From contig DAOUBF010000052.1 in NCBI GenBank assembly GCA_034432795.1, positions 124,001-188,000 on the forward strand: 64,000 nt of DNA, in the 5' to 3' direction. Within the stretch, counting starts at the first letter, position 1. Each line of letters starts with the position of its first letter. The notes below the pieces were generated by a model. It was given only the letters and a program-made list of their open reading frames with translations. It made no database searches and was not told the DNA's origin. A program made the position numbers and the translations under genes. This DNA is from DAOUBF01 sp034432795. GTDB taxonomy: Bacteria > Chloroflexota > Anaerolineae > DSLN01. This document shows, in pieces, positions 46,450 to 55,080 of this stretch.

Positions 46450-47169
46450 ATGGACAGGCTACGACAGAGAGCCAGGGCGATTCACCAGATTCTGCTGGAT
46501 ACCTATGGCCAGCCGGAACGCAAGCACCTTGACCCGGTGAGCGAGCTGGTGTGCACCATCCTGTCGCAGAACACCAACGATTTGAACCGCGATGTCGCTT
46601 ACCAGGCCTTGCGGGCACGCTTCCCCACCTGGGAGCAGGTGCGCGACGCGCCGGTGGAGGAGGTGATTGAGACCATCCGCCCGGCGGGGCTGGCCAACCA
46701 GAAAGGTCCGCGCATCCAGGCCGCCCTGCGCAAGATCACAGAGGAGCGCGGCAGGCTGGACCTGGATTTCCTGGCGGACATGCCTGTGGAGGAGGCCAAA
46801 GCCTGGCTGACCCGCATGAACGGCGTCGGCCCGAAGACCGCCGCGATCATCCTGCTCTTCAGTCTGAACCGCCCGGCCTTTCCGGTAGATACGCACATTC
46901 ACCGCGTTACCCGGCGGTTGGGGCTGATCGGCCCCAAGGTCACCGCAGAACAGGCGCATGGCATCCTGGAGGGCCTGATCGCGCCGGAGCACTACTACGC
47001 CTTCCACCTGAACCTGATCCAGCATGGTCGCCTGGTGTGTAAAGCGGGCAAACCGCGCTGCGAACTGTGCGCAGTCCGTGAGTATTGCGATTATTACCAG
47101 CGTTTAACGCGCCCCCAGCGCCCGCTTGAATCGGAGGCCGGGGACAGGAGGGAGGAACATGACCATTAA
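46450..47169 (+). CDS. nth: Endonuclease III-like DNA glycosylase
   Basis: Base-excision-repair glycosylase/AP lyase, 239 aa. It has the helix-hairpin-helix LTRMNGVGPKTAAIILLF, the catalytic-Asp region FPVDTHIHRVTRRLGL, and the [4Fe-4S] loop C-x7-C-x2-C-x5-C (CKAGKPRCELCAVREYC). SELVCTILSQNTNDLNRD is the usual N-terminal signature. The last ~15 residues are charged and probably disordered. Its end overlaps the next gene by 11 nt. Confidence 0.92.
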   Translation: MDRLRQRARAIHQILLDTYGQPERKHLDPVSELVCTILSQNTNDLNRDVAYQALRARFPTWEQVRDAPVEEVIETIRPAGLANQKGPRIQAALRKITEERGRLDLDFLADMPVEEAKAWLTRMNGVGPKTAAIILLFSLNRPAFPVDTHIHRVTRRLGLIGPKVTAEQAHGILEGLIAPEHYYAFHLNLIQHGRLVCKAGKPRCELCAVREYCDYYQRLTRPQRPLESEAGDRREEHDH

Positions 47170-47392
47170 AGCGTATATCCTGGCGACGACGACCGCAGGC
47201 AAGACCTCGCACGCGCTGGAAGAGCTGAGAGCGTTGCCCCTGGTCAAGTCCGCCGTCGCGGTCACCGGCCCGTACGATGTCATCATCAGCGTGGAAGCCG
47301 AGGACCTGGAGCAAATCAGTCGCCTGGTCAATGAGAACATCCACCACATAGACGGCGTGGAGCGCACGGTCACGTGTTTGCAGTGGGGATGA
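47159..47392 (+). CDS. Stand-alone Lrp/AsnC ligand-binding (RAM) domain protein
   Basis: The 77-aa protein corresponds to the C-terminal effector-binding domain of Lrp/AsnC regulators without a DNA-binding domain: IKAYILATTTAGKTSHALEE, VAVTGPYDVIISVEAEDLEQ, IDGVERTVTCL. Such stand-alone domains bind amino acids and may modulate partner regulators. GGAGGGAGGA precedes the ATG at 47159. It lies within the nth-rfaE2 run. Confidence 0.85.
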   Translation: MTIKAYILATTTAGKTSHALEELRALPLVKSAVAVTGPYDVIISVEAEDLEQISRLVNENIHHIDGVERTVTCLQWG

Positions 47393-47397
47393 TCCCT

Positions 47398-47437
47398 CGC
47401 CCGTTGTCCGGCGTCTGTCGTCCGTCATTCATCGTCC
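47398..47437. repeat. Family B-like repeat between the RAM-domain and rfaE2 genes
   Basis: Runs of GTCCG/CGTC units (CGTTGTCCGGCGTCTGTCGT) without a clear mirror arm. Confidence 0.5.
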
Positions 47438-47440
47438 AGC

Positions 47441-47920
47441 ATGGGCCAGATTCTCTCGCTTGACCAGGCCCTGGCAGCGCGCCAGGCGTTGCGGGCAGAG
47501 AGTAAAACGCTCGTCTTCACCAACGGCATTTTTGACCTGCTCCATGCCGGGCACGTGGCCTTATTGGAGGCCGCCCGCGCCCTGGGCGACGCGCTCTACG
47601 TGGGGTTAAACAGCGATGCCTCCGCCCGCCGCCTGAAAGGGCCGGCGCACCCGTTGGTGCCTGAGGCCGACCGTGCTCGCGTGCTGGCCGCCCTGGCCTG
47701 CGTGGATGCGGTCGTCCTGTTTGATGAGGACACCGCCGAGCGACTGATCCTGGCGTTGCAGCCGGAGATTTATGTCAAAGGCGATGACTATGCCAAGACC
47801 GGGCCACCGGAAGCCCCGGCGGTCGCCACCTACGGGGGCCGCGTCGTCCTCCTCCCCACCCTCCCTGGCCGCTCCACCACCCGCCTGATCCAGACCATCC
47901 TGGAACGCTACGGCGGCTGA
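47441..47920 (+). CDS. rfaE2: RfaE2-type nucleotidyltransferase (ADP-heptose synthesis family)
   Basis: This cytidylyltransferase-fold enzyme of 159 aa has TLVFTNGIFDLLHAGHVALL with the HxGH active-site motif, YVGLNSDASARRLKGPAHP, EIYVKGDDYAKTG and GRSTTRLIQTIL. In Gram-negative bacteria the family adenylates heptose-1-phosphate; here the sugar is uncertain. Seventeen nucleotides separate it from the MurJ gene, so it may belong to an envelope operon. Confidence 0.85.
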   Translation: MGQILSLDQALAARQALRAESKTLVFTNGIFDLLHAGHVALLEAARALGDALYVGLNSDASARRLKGPAHPLVPEADRARVLAALACVDAVVLFDEDTAERLILALQPEIYVKGDDYAKTGPPEAPAVATYGGRVVLLPTLPGRSTTRLIQTILERYGG

Positions 47921-47936
47921 GGGTTAAACCCTACGC

Positions 47937-50345
47937 ATGGACTCTGAAGCCCCGCTTCTCCCTGAAACCCACAGCATCGCCCGCGCTGCCGCCATCGTCG
48001 CCCTGGGCAACGTCGCCAGCCGTCTCCTCGGCCTGGTCCGCGAGACGGTGAAATCTGACCTGTTCGGCGCCACCGGCGCACTCAGCGCCTTCCAGGTGGC
48101 CGCCGTTGTCCCCACCATGCTCTACGACCTGCTCGTCGGCGGCATGGTCAGTTCGGCGCTCGTGCCCGTGTTCAGCGAATACGCCTCCCACGAACAGCGC
48201 GGTGAATTGGGACGGCTGGTGGGGCTGCTCCTGGCCCTCATCACCCTGGTCCTGGCGGCCTTTGTCCTCGTCGTGGAGGTCTTCGCCCCCCAGGCCGCCT
48301 GGCTGCTCAGCGGTGGCTTTGACCCGGCCCTGCTGGAACAGACCGCACAACTCTTGCGTATCACCGTGCCCGCCGTCCTCTTCCTCAACGTCTCCGGCAT
48401 CCTGGCCGGGCTGCTCTACGCGCTCAAGCGCTTCAGCCTGCCCGCTTTCACTGCGGCCATCTTCAATGCCGCCATCGTCGGGGCAGCACTCCTCCTGGGT
48501 CGGGGGACGCTCGGTGTCGCCAGCCTGGCCATCGGCCTGCTGGCCGGGGCCATCCTCCAGGTGGTGCTGCAACTGCCGGGGCTGCGCGGCCTGCGCCTGC
48601 ACCTCAGCCTGGACTGGCGCCATCCCGGCGTGCGCCGCATTTTCCGCCTGTATGTCCCCGTCGTCCTGGGCCTGGTCGTCAGCCAGGTCGTTATCGGCCT
48701 GAGCTACAACCTGGCCTCACGCACGGGTGAGCAAAGCATCGCCTGGATGAACTACGCCACCACCCTGTTCCAGTTCCCCCTGGGCCTGGTCTCCACCGCC
48801 GTCTCTATGGCGATCCTGCCCACGTTGTCGCGGCAGCCGGTGGACGGCGACCCCAACCCCTTCCTTCTGACGCTGGCCCAGGGGCTGAAGCTCGTGCTCC
48901 TGCTGATCATCCCGGCGACGGTCGGCCTCTTCATCCTGGCCCATCCTATCGTGGTGCTCCTGTTTGAGCATGGCACGTTCACGCCGGGCGACTCGGAGAT
49001 GACGGCGTTGGTCCTGCGCTACTACCTGCTCGGCCTGACCTTCGCCGCAATTGATCTGCCCCTGGTTTACGCCTTCTACGCCCGCAAAGACACGTTGACG
49101 CCCGCCCTGGTTGGCCTGGCCGGTGTGGGCATTTATCTGCTTGCCGCGCTTGCGCCCACCTGGACCCGGCCTCTGCGCGTCACCGACCTGGCACTGGCCA
49201 ACGGCATCCAGCTCACCAGCCACGCGCTGATCATGCTCTGGTTGTTGGAGCGGCGCGTGGGTGGTCTGGGGCGCACCGGTCTATGGAAAGTGGCCGGGCA
49301 GGCGTTAGCGGCCTCCGCCTTGCTGGGCGTGGCCGCCTATGGCGTATGGCAACTGCTTGCTCCCCACCTGCCCGCCACGCTCCCCGGCGAGGTCGCCGCC
49401 GTCGCCCTCCCCGGCGGCGCCGGCCTGCTGGTCTACGCAGTGATCATCGCGGCCCTGCGTGTCCCCGAAGCCCATCTGCTCGTCCATTCGCTGCTCCGCC
49501 CGTTCTCTGGTATAATGGGAGATCGCTCTATGCCAGGGACACAGGACAGGCGCCCACCCTCCTTACCCTCCACGTTGTACACCCCCGACTACTTCCTGGG
49601 GGCGTGTGAGGGCTATGAGGAATATCTGGCCACGCAGGGCGAGCATCTCTCCCGGCGGCTGGCGGCGGCCTTCCGGGTTGCCGGCGTCGCCCAGGGGATG
49701 CAGGTGCTGGATGTGGGCTGCGGGCGCGGCGAGATTTTGCGGCATTGCGCCCGGATCGGCGCAGATGCCTATGGCATTGACTACGCGGCGGCAGCGGTCC
49801 ACCTGTCACGTGCGGTGGCCCAGGCGGAGAGACACGCGCCGGGCCGCATCGGTGTCTATCAAGCCGATGCCAAACACCTGCCCTTCCCGGACAGCGCTTT
49901 TGACCGGGTGTTGCTGTTTGACGTGGTGGAGCACCTGTACCCCTGGGAACTGCGTCAGGCGCTGGCGGAGGTGCATCGCGTGCTCAAACCCGGCGGGCGC
50001 ATCATCATCCATACCGCGCCCAACCGCTGGTACGACGCCTATGCCTATCCGCTGGTGCGCCTGGTGCGCACCTGGATGGGCGAAGGGGAGCGCTACCCGG
50101 CCAACCCGCGAGCGCTGAACGTCGCCGTGAATGTAGAGGTGCACGTGAACGAGCAGGACCCGCTCAGCCTGCGTCGGGCGCTGCGCCAGGCGTCATTCCG
50201 GCGCATCCAGGTGTGGCTGGACAGCCCACCCCAGCAGCGGCAGGAAGGCCCGGTCCTGACCGCCCTGCGCTATGTGGCCTTCCATTGGCCGCCGTTCCGC
50301 TGGTTCTTTGAGCGAGAAGTCTTCGCAGTAGCACAAAAGGGATAA
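47937..50345 (+). CDS. MurJ-like lipid II flippase fused to a class I methyltransferase
   Basis: Residues 1-~520 are a MurJ/MviN polytopic membrane protein: ARAAAIVALGNVASRLLGLV, GATGALSAFQVAAVVPTMLY, ILAGLLYALKRFSLPAFTAA, FPLGLVSTAVSMAILPTLSR and some 13-14 hydrophobic segments. Residues ~535-802 are a SAM methyltransferase: VLDVGCGRGEILRHCA (motif I), DRVLLFDVVEHLYPWEL and LKPGGRIIIHTAPN. The two join without a stop at SGIMGDRSMPGTQD. A TATAAT box (49511) lies 14 nt before an ATG at 49530, exactly as at nth, so the methyltransferase may also be made separately. A lost stop codon by error is the alternative. Confidence 0.8.
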   Translation: MDSEAPLLPETHSIARAAAIVALGNVASRLLGLVRETVKSDLFGATGALSAFQVAAVVPTMLYDLLVGGMVSSALVPVFSEYASHEQRGELGRLVGLLLALITLVLAAFVLVVEVFAPQAAWLLSGGFDPALLEQTAQLLRITVPAVLFLNVSGILAGLLYALKRFSLPAFTAAIFNAAIVGAALLLGRGTLGVASLAIGLLAGAILQVVLQLPGLRGLRLHLSLDWRHPGVRRIFRLYVPVVLGLVVSQVVIGLSYNLASRTGEQSIAWMNYATTLFQFPLGLVSTAVSMAILPTLSRQPVDGDPNPFLLTLAQGLKLVLLLIIPATVGLFILAHPIVVLLFEHGTFTPGDSEMTALVLRYYLLGLTFAAIDLPLVYAFYARKDTLTPALVGLAGVGIYLLAALAPTWTRPLRVTDLALANGIQLTSHALIMLWLLERRVGGLGRTGLWKVAGQALAASALLGVAAYGVWQLLAPHLPATLPGEVAAVALPGGAGLLVYAVIIAALRVPEAHLLVHSLLRPFSGIMGDRSMPGTQDRRPPSLPSTLYTPDYFLGACEGYEEYLATQGEHLSRRLAAAFRVAGVAQGMQVLDVGCGRGEILRHCARIGADAYGIDYAAAAVHLSRAVAQAERHAPGRIGVYQADAKHLPFPDSAFDRVLLFDVVEHLYPWELRQALAEVHRVLKPGGRIIIHTAPNRWYDAYAYPLVRLVRTWMGEGERYPANPRALNVAVNVEVHVNEQDPLSLRRALRQASFRRIQVWLDSPPQQRQEGPVLTALRYVAFHWPPFRWFFEREVFAVAQKG
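49511..49532 (+). promoter_or_regulatory. Possible internal -10 box before the methyltransferase half
   Basis: GGTATAATGGGAGATCGCTC is followed by ATG at 49530. No good -35 hexamer was seen, so this is tentative. Confidence 0.35.
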
Positions 50346-50358
50346 GGATAGAGAGAGG

Positions 50359-50628
50359 ATGGCAAAGAAATCGCGTCGCAGTCGTAAACCGATGGCCCCG
50401 CCGCCCATTGCGCGGCCCGTCGCCCCAGCACCTCCACCCTCAGAGGTCAGGCCGCAAGTCGCGCCCCCGCCCCGCAGCCCCGGCCTCCGCCCCGGCGCGA
50501 GACCGGCGCCGCGCCTGGCGGACGCTCGTGAGGAATACAAGTACGTCGTCGGCGACCTGAAGCGCATCGGCCTGCTGGCGGCGCTGATCTTCAGCGCGCT
50601 GATCATCCTGAGCTTCTTCCTGCGCTAG
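50359..50628 (+). CDS. Small Pro-rich protein with one C-terminal membrane segment
   Basis: The 89-aa protein begins with a basic stretch (MAKKSRRSRKPMAPPP), continues with a Pro/Ala/Arg-rich disordered part, and ends in one membrane helix (IGLLAALIFSALIILSFFLR). The layout suggests a tail-anchored protein. It follows the MurJ-methyltransferase gene by 13 nt with GAGAGGA upstream. Its 3' part is antisense to the end of the next, minus-strand gene. I do not recognise a family. Confidence 0.55.
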   Translation: MAKKSRRSRKPMAPPPIARPVAPAPPPSEVRPQVAPPPRSPGLRPGARPAPRLADAREEYKYVVGDLKRIGLLAALIFSALIILSFFLR

Positions 50629-51474
50629 TGGGCCTGTATCCCCCACGCCGCCCGCCCGTTGAGGCGCGGGCAGGGCGCGGCCCAGCCTGCGCTGGCTGCC
50701 CCAGACCAGCGCCATGTGGGTGGCTGCCACCAGCCACAGATTGCGGGTCAGGGCAAAGCCCAGCGCCGACAGCCAGCACAGCATGCCAGTGAACAGCGGG
50801 CGGGCGGCCCGGTCCGGATCGCCCAGCGCGGCCCAAAAGCGCGGGTCCAATGCCGCCTCCAGGGCCACAATGCCCACACCGGCGAACGCCGCCCAGCCCT
50901 CATTCCCCGCGCCCAGCCATAACAGCGGCGCCGTGCGGTAGAAGGCCCAATGCACCTGGAGATAGATGGTCTCACGCACAATTGGGCCGGTGACGCCATC
51001 GTCCTCCGTCTTCCGTCCTGCGTCTGTATGAGCCATCACCCAGCGGAGATTGGCCCGGCCCCACAGCACCACAAGCGCCCCGGCCAGCCCCACAGCCACC
51101 ATCCGGCCTGTGGCGATCAGCCATTCGCCGCCCCATCCCAGCACGCTCTGGTCCAGGTCGGCGGGGCCAAGCAGCCCCAGGGGTTGCAACTCCAGGATGC
51201 CGCGCCGGATGAGGAGGGCATAGGGCAGGCCCAGGAAATAGGCAAAGCGGACAAGCTGGAGCAGGAGCGGGCCGCTCCAGTGGCGGCGCAGACGCTGAAG
51301 AACGTTCCCCAGCCACCCATTATCTACCGCAGGCTGTCCCACGTCCGTTGTCCACCGGCGGGAACGCCAGGCCAGAAGTGCCCCCAGGGTATGCAGCAGG
51401 ACCGAAATAGCCACCCACAGCGCCAGTTCACGCCGGGCGCCCAATCCATTCAACCAGGCCCAGAAATCGGTCAT
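50440..51474 (-). CDS. Multi-pass membrane protein of unknown function
   Basis: Hydrophobic segments appear at ALWVAISVLLHTLGALLAW, LVRFAYFLGLPYALLI, GRMVAVGLAGALVVLWG, WAAFAGVGIVALEAAL and GMLCWLSALGFALT. Residues ~149-158 (AGRKTEDDGV) are encoded by a family B repeat in a loop. The last ~60 residues, after GSQRRLGRALPAP, are charged, overlap the plus-strand gene and look like read-through, so the functional end is probably near 50640. No clear ribosome binding site precedes the ATG. It lies just downstream of the histidine kinase on the same strand. Confidence 0.55.
   Translation of the reverse strand: MTDFWAWLNGLGARRELALWVAISVLLHTLGALLAWRSRRWTTDVGQPAVDNGWLGNVLQRLRRHWSGPLLLQLVRFAYFLGLPYALLIRRGILELQPLGLLGPADLDQSVLGWGGEWLIATGRMVAVGLAGALVVLWGRANLRWVMAHTDAGRKTEDDGVTGPIVRETIYLQVHWAFYRTAPLLWLGAGNEGWAAFAGVGIVALEAALDPRFWAALGDPDRAARPLFTGMLCWLSALGFALTRNLWLVAATHMALVWGSQRRLGRALPAPQRAGGVGDTGPLAQEEAQDDQRAEDQRRQQADALQVADDVLVFLTSVRQARRRSRAGAEAGAAGRGRDLRPDL
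50998..51029. repeat. Family B repeat inside the membrane-protein gene
   Basis: CGTCCTCCGTCTTCCGTCCT units, in frame, encoding a loop between membrane segments. Confidence 0.65.
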
Positions 51475-51502
51475 GGGGGGAAAGGGGCTGTTACTGAGGT
51501 GG

Positions 51503-53293
51503 CTATCGTGCCCTCTCGGAGGGTGCGCCCGTTGCCGCGCTCAGGTTGGCCGCGGCCAGGGCGGCAGGGCCTTCCAGCGGCACCAGGACGGTAATCTTCG
51601 TGCCCGCGCCCGGCGCCGAGCGGATACGCAGAACCGCGTTAATCAACTCCGCCCGCTCGCGCATGTTGACCATCCCCAGGCTGCCGCGCTGATCGTAGCT
51701 GGCATCTACTGTCGCCAGGTCAAAGCCCACGCCGTCGTCCTCAATCTCCACCACGAACGTCGTCCCTTCTACGCGCAGCCGCGTCCAGATGTGCCTGGCC
51801 TGCGCGTGCTTGCGGGCGTTGTTCACGGCCTCCTCAATGATGTAGAAGAGCACACCCTGCCGGTTGCGGTCCAGCACCTCTTCAACGGCAGGGCCGGCCT
51901 CCAGGATCACGTTGAGATCGTAGGTATCGCGCAGCTTCTCAAAATACTGCTGGAGCGCCACCACCAGGCCCTGCGTCTCCAGCGCCAGGGGGCGCAGCGT
52001 GAACAGCATCTCGCGGATCTCCTTCGTCGTGCGCCGGGCCAGCTCCTCAATCTTGCGCAACTCCTCGCTGGCACGGGCAGGCTCGCGCTCCAGCAGCCGC
52101 CGGGCGAAGTTCAGGCGCATGGCGATGGCCGCGATGCTCTGCGTTGGCCCATCGTGGAGGTCGCGGGCCAGCTTCTTGCGCGCATCCTCGTCCACCGTGA
52201 CGATGCGCTCCTTCTCCTCCAGCAGGTTCTGGTACAGCCGGGCGTTCTGAAGCGCGATGATGGCCTGGTTGCCTACTGCGGTGAACAGTTCCAGATGGTC
52301 GGGCGTGAACACGTTGGGCACCGGGCTGCCATAGACCAGCACGCCATAATTCTCAAAGCCGGCCCGCAGCGGGACGACGACAATGGACTGACAGGCGCGC
52401 AACGAGGCGAACTGGCTCAACTCCGGATCGTCTGCAACGCTATCGTGAATGATGGCCTCGGCAGCCTCAAGCGCCTGGGCGACCAGCCCCTGCCGCCCAG
52501 GGATCGCGCGTTGCTGGTCCTGCGGCGTCATATAGCGGGAGGTGACCACCTGGAGCTGGTCATCCTGGAAGAGGAGCACCGCGCCCACGATCTGGGAACT
52601 GATCGGCCCCAGTTCACTCAGGCCCATAGTGACGACATCCAGCGCGGTTTCCAGCACACGCTCGTAGCTCAGCGTGGCGCTCAGCGTGCTGGCCATCTCA
52701 TAGATGATCTTGGCGCGTTCCCGTGCCGTCCGCAGGCGTTTCAGTTCCTCCTCTTCTTCCTTCCAGCGCGTCTGGCGGGTCAGGGCGAACATCCGCTGGG
52801 CAACGAACACGCTGGCCACGCCCAGGAACAACAGGACCAGGACATTCAGAAGCACGGCCAGCCAGCCCTCCATCGTCAATGGGGCGGGGGCCGTGGCGAC
52901 GGCTGTGGCGACATACTCAGCCGCAGCGACCACCCCGATGCCCAACCCCGCCAGCCAGCCGAAGCGCAATGCCGCCGTCAGAATCGGCAGCAGGCCGATG
53001 AACAGGATCGGCGTCTGCACCCCCCCATAGGTCAGATAGAAGCCCAGCAGGAAGAGGAGGTCCAGGGCCAGGACCAGGACGACCAGGCGGCGCGACCAGG
53101 CCCGCAGGGCCAGCCAGAACAGGATGAGGAGGTTATACAGGGCCGCCGCGATGAGCAGGCCGGCGAACGCGGCCTGGAGCGGGCGGTTGGGGACGAGCGC
53201 GGCCACGATGGCAACACCCGCGATGAACAACCAACGCAAGTTGGTGAGCAACCAGTCAATCTGAAAGGCGGGTTTGCTCTCCTTTTGTGCCAT
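51503..53293 (-). CDS. Membrane sensor histidine kinase (GAF, HisKA_3)
   Basis: Domain order: six or so N-terminal membrane helices (from LRWLFIAGVAIVAALV to VLLNVLVLLFLGVASVFVA), a coiled linker (KEEEEELKRLRTARERAKI), a GAF domain (~residues 190-340), the HisKA_3 dimerisation helix with the phospho-His in ARDLHDGPTQSIAAIAMRLN, and a HATPase domain (EEAVNNARKHAQARH; DDGVGFDL). This is the NarL/DegS class. No response-regulator gene is adjacent. The start is uncertain: 53293 (MAQKESK) avoids a palindrome (53315-53354) that the 53317 alternative would overlap. Confidence 0.85.
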   Translation of the reverse strand: MAQKESKPAFQIDWLLTNLRWLFIAGVAIVAALVPNRPLQAAFAGLLIAAALYNLLILFWLALRAWSRRLVVLVLALDLLFLLGFYLTYGGVQTPILFIGLLPILTAALRFGWLAGLGIGVVAAAEYVATAVATAPAPLTMEGWLAVLLNVLVLLFLGVASVFVAQRMFALTRQTRWKEEEEELKRLRTARERAKIIYEMASTLSATLSYERVLETALDVVTMGLSELGPISSQIVGAVLLFQDDQLQVVTSRYMTPQDQQRAIPGRQGLVAQALEAAEAIIHDSVADDPELSQFASLRACQSIVVVPLRAGFENYGVLVYGSPVPNVFTPDHLELFTAVGNQAIIALQNARLYQNLLEEKERIVTVDEDARKKLARDLHDGPTQSIAAIAMRLNFARRLLEREPARASEELRKIEELARRTTKEIREMLFTLRPLALETQGLVVALQQYFEKLRDTYDLNVILEAGPAVEEVLDRNRQGVLFYIIEEAVNNARKHAQARHIWTRLRVEGTTFVVEIEDDGVGFDLATVDASYDQRGSLGMVNMRERAELINAVLRIRSAPGAGTKITVLVPLEGPAALAAANLSAATGAPSERAR

Positions 53294-53314
53294 CGTGGTC
53301 CGTCGCCTATGAGA

Positions 53315-53354
53315 CATCAGACCTCAGAGGTCCGCCTGCTTCTGAGGTCTGATG
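53315..53354. repeat. 14-bp-arm palindrome between the kinase and tRNA-Val
   Basis: CATCAGACCTCAGA and TCTGAGGTCTGATG are perfect inverse copies around a 12-nt loop. It lies just downstream of the tRNA gene but has no T-run, so it may be a dispersed repeat, a processing hairpin or a weak terminator. Confidence 0.75.
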
Positions 53355-53370
53355 GCCGGCATCTCATGGA

Positions 53371-53444
53371 TGGGCGCGAGAGGGCTCGAACCTCTGACCT
53401 CACGGATGTGAACCGTGCGCTCTGACCGGCTGAGCTACGCGCCC
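53371..53444 (-). tRNA. tRNA-Val (anticodon CAC)
   Basis: The cloverleaf is complete: acceptor GGGCGCG/CGCGCCC with discriminator A, D-stem GCTC/GAGC, anticodon stem CACGG/CCGTG with loop TTCACAT (anticodon CAC, valine GUG codon), and T-arm AGAGG-TTCGAAC-CCTCT. The CCA end is not encoded. Confidence 0.95.
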
Positions 53445-53457
53445 ATTTCCACCCCAG

Positions 53458-53486
53458 ATTATAGCACACGTTGGCAGCCCTGGCAA
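53458..53486 (-). promoter_or_regulatory. tRNA-Val promoter
   Basis: On the minus strand TTGCCA (53486-53481), a 17-nt spacer and TATAAT (53463-53458), 13 nt before the tRNA 5' end. Confidence 0.8.
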
Positions 53487-53533
53487 GGGTACTGTTGGAG
53501 GGGGAGGAGTATCGGTTTTAACCTCAGGTGTGT

Positions 53534-53619
53534 TCCCCCCACCCAACCCTCCCCCGCAAGGGGGGAGGGGGACAGACCACTCCCTCCCCCTGGATGGGGG
53601 AGGGCGGGGGAGGGGGTGA
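53534..53619. repeat. Two-part G/C-rich palindrome (family A), intergenic
   Basis: The same two hairpins in the same order as at 10811-10903 (CCCTCCCCCGCAAGGGG core, then CCCTCCCCCTGGATGGGGG core). It fills most of the 53487-53705 gap between tRNA-Val and moeA; I see nothing else there. Confidence 0.8.
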
Positions 53620-53706
53620 AAAACGGATTCTCATGTTTCGCCTGTTCTTGAAATGAGTTAGAAGGTCCCATTAAATTAAAAAGCCCTGAAGTTGAACCGA
53701 AACCTA

Positions 53707-53736
53707 TTGACGTGCGTATCTGTTTTGTGGTATGCT
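53707..53736 (+). promoter_or_regulatory. moeA promoter
   Basis: TTGACG, an 18-nt spacer and TATGCT (53731-53736), about 22 nt before the moeA start. Confidence 0.65.
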
Positions 53737-53758
53737 ACGCGCGGACTGTGAGGCCGGG

Positions 53759-55018
53759 ATGGGAGACGCACTGCTCAGCGTAGAAGAAGCGCTCCAACGA
53801 GTTCTTGCCGCCGTCCACACGCTGGAGGATGAGGAAGTGGACACGCTGGCGGCGTTAGGGCGCGTTCTGGCCGAGGATATTGTCGCCGACTTTGACGTGC
53901 CGCCGTTCCCGAACTCTGCTATGGATGGCTACGCCGTGCGCGCTGCTGATACGGCAGGCGCCACTGCCGATCACCCGGTTGAACTGCGCGTGATCGCCGA
54001 CATCCCTGCCGGGGATACCCAGGGGATCGCGGTTACAGCGGGGAGCGCCAGCCGCATCATGACGGGCGCGCCTTTGCCCCCCGGCGCGGATGCCGTCGTG
54101 CCGGTGGAGTGGACCGATGAACCCTGGACGCGGGATGACCGCCCCTTGCCGGAGCGCGTGCGCGTCTTCTGGGCCGTGTCCCCCCAGGCCCATGTGCGCC
54201 CGGCGGGGGAAGACATCCAGCGCGGGGAGACGGTGCTGCAGCGTGGCAGCAAGCTGCGCCCCCAGGAGATCGGCGTGCTCGCGGCGTTGGGTCGGCCTCG
54301 TGTGCGCGTGGTGCGCAGGCCACGCGTGGCCATCCTGGCGACCGGCGATGAACTGGTGGACATCGCTGCCCCCCTGGGGCCGGGCCAGATCCACGACTCC
54401 AACAGCTACACGCTGGCAGCGCTGGTAGAGAACAGCGGCGGCGTGCCCATTCGGCTCGGCATCGCCCGCGACCGGCTGGAGGAGGTGCGCGCCCGGCTGC
54501 GCGCGGGCCTGGAGCAGGGGGCGGACCTGTTCCTCAGCTCTGCCGGTGTCTCGGTGGGCGCTTACGACGTCGTGAAGGCCGCGCTGGAAGCCGAGGGCGA
54601 ACTGGCCTTCTGGCGCGTGAACATGCGCCCCGGCAAGCCGCTGGCCTTCGCCCGCGTGCGCGGCGTGCCCTTCCTGGGCCTGCCCGGCAACCCGGTTTCA
54701 GCGGCGGTGGCGTTTGAGGTCTTCGCACGACCGGCGATTCTGAAAATGGGAGGGCGGACGGCCCTGGCGCGGCCCCGCGTTGAGGCCATCTTGGATGAGC
54801 CGGTGCGCTCCGACGGGCGCGAGAGCTACTTGCGCGCTGTGGTGACCCGGCGCAACGACGGCTATCACGCCGTGATCACCGGCCCGCAGAGTTCGGGCAT
54901 TCTTACCTCACTGGTGCGGGCCAACGCCTTGCTGGTCGTCCCCGCGGGCGTGCGCCAGGTCCCGGCAGGAAACAAGCTGCAGGCGGTCATGTTGGACTGG
55001 CCTGAGGAGGTATTTTAG
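53759..55018 (+). CDS. moeA: Molybdopterin molybdenumtransferase MoeA
   Basis: MoeA inserts molybdate (or tungstate) into adenylylated molybdopterin. The 419-aa protein has VPPFPNSAMDGYAVRAAD, IMTGAPLPPGADAVVPVEW, LATGDELV, IHDSNSYTLAALV, SSAGVSVGAYDVV and LGLPGNPVSAAVAF. The start at 53759 lies just downstream of the promoter; an ATG at 53732 sits inside the -10 box and is rejected. The molybdenum hydroxylase at 9.9-13.7 kb and the AOR at 33.9 kb would be clients. It is not in an operon with them. Confidence 0.93.
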   Translation: MGDALLSVEEALQRVLAAVHTLEDEEVDTLAALGRVLAEDIVADFDVPPFPNSAMDGYAVRAADTAGATADHPVELRVIADIPAGDTQGIAVTAGSASRIMTGAPLPPGADAVVPVEWTDEPWTRDDRPLPERVRVFWAVSPQAHVRPAGEDIQRGETVLQRGSKLRPQEIGVLAALGRPRVRVVRRPRVAILATGDELVDIAAPLGPGQIHDSNSYTLAALVENSGGVPIRLGIARDRLEEVRARLRAGLEQGADLFLSSAGVSVGAYDVVKAALEAEGELAFWRVNMRPGKPLAFARVRGVPFLGLPGNPVSAAVAFEVFARPAILKMGGRTALARPRVEAILDEPVRSDGRESYLRAVVTRRNDGYHAVITGPQSSGILTSLVRANALLVVPAGVRQVPAGNKLQAVMLDWPEEVF

Positions 55019-55080
55019 AAGTGGCCAGCCAGCAGCTGGAAACTGACCACTTATTGCTATTTTAGAGGAGAGGAGCATCT

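Noticed and set aside
51473..53425. 650-residue plus-strand frame opposite the histidine kinase
   Set aside because: It is rich in Gln/Arg/His without recognisable domains; the minus strand has a full kinase architecture.
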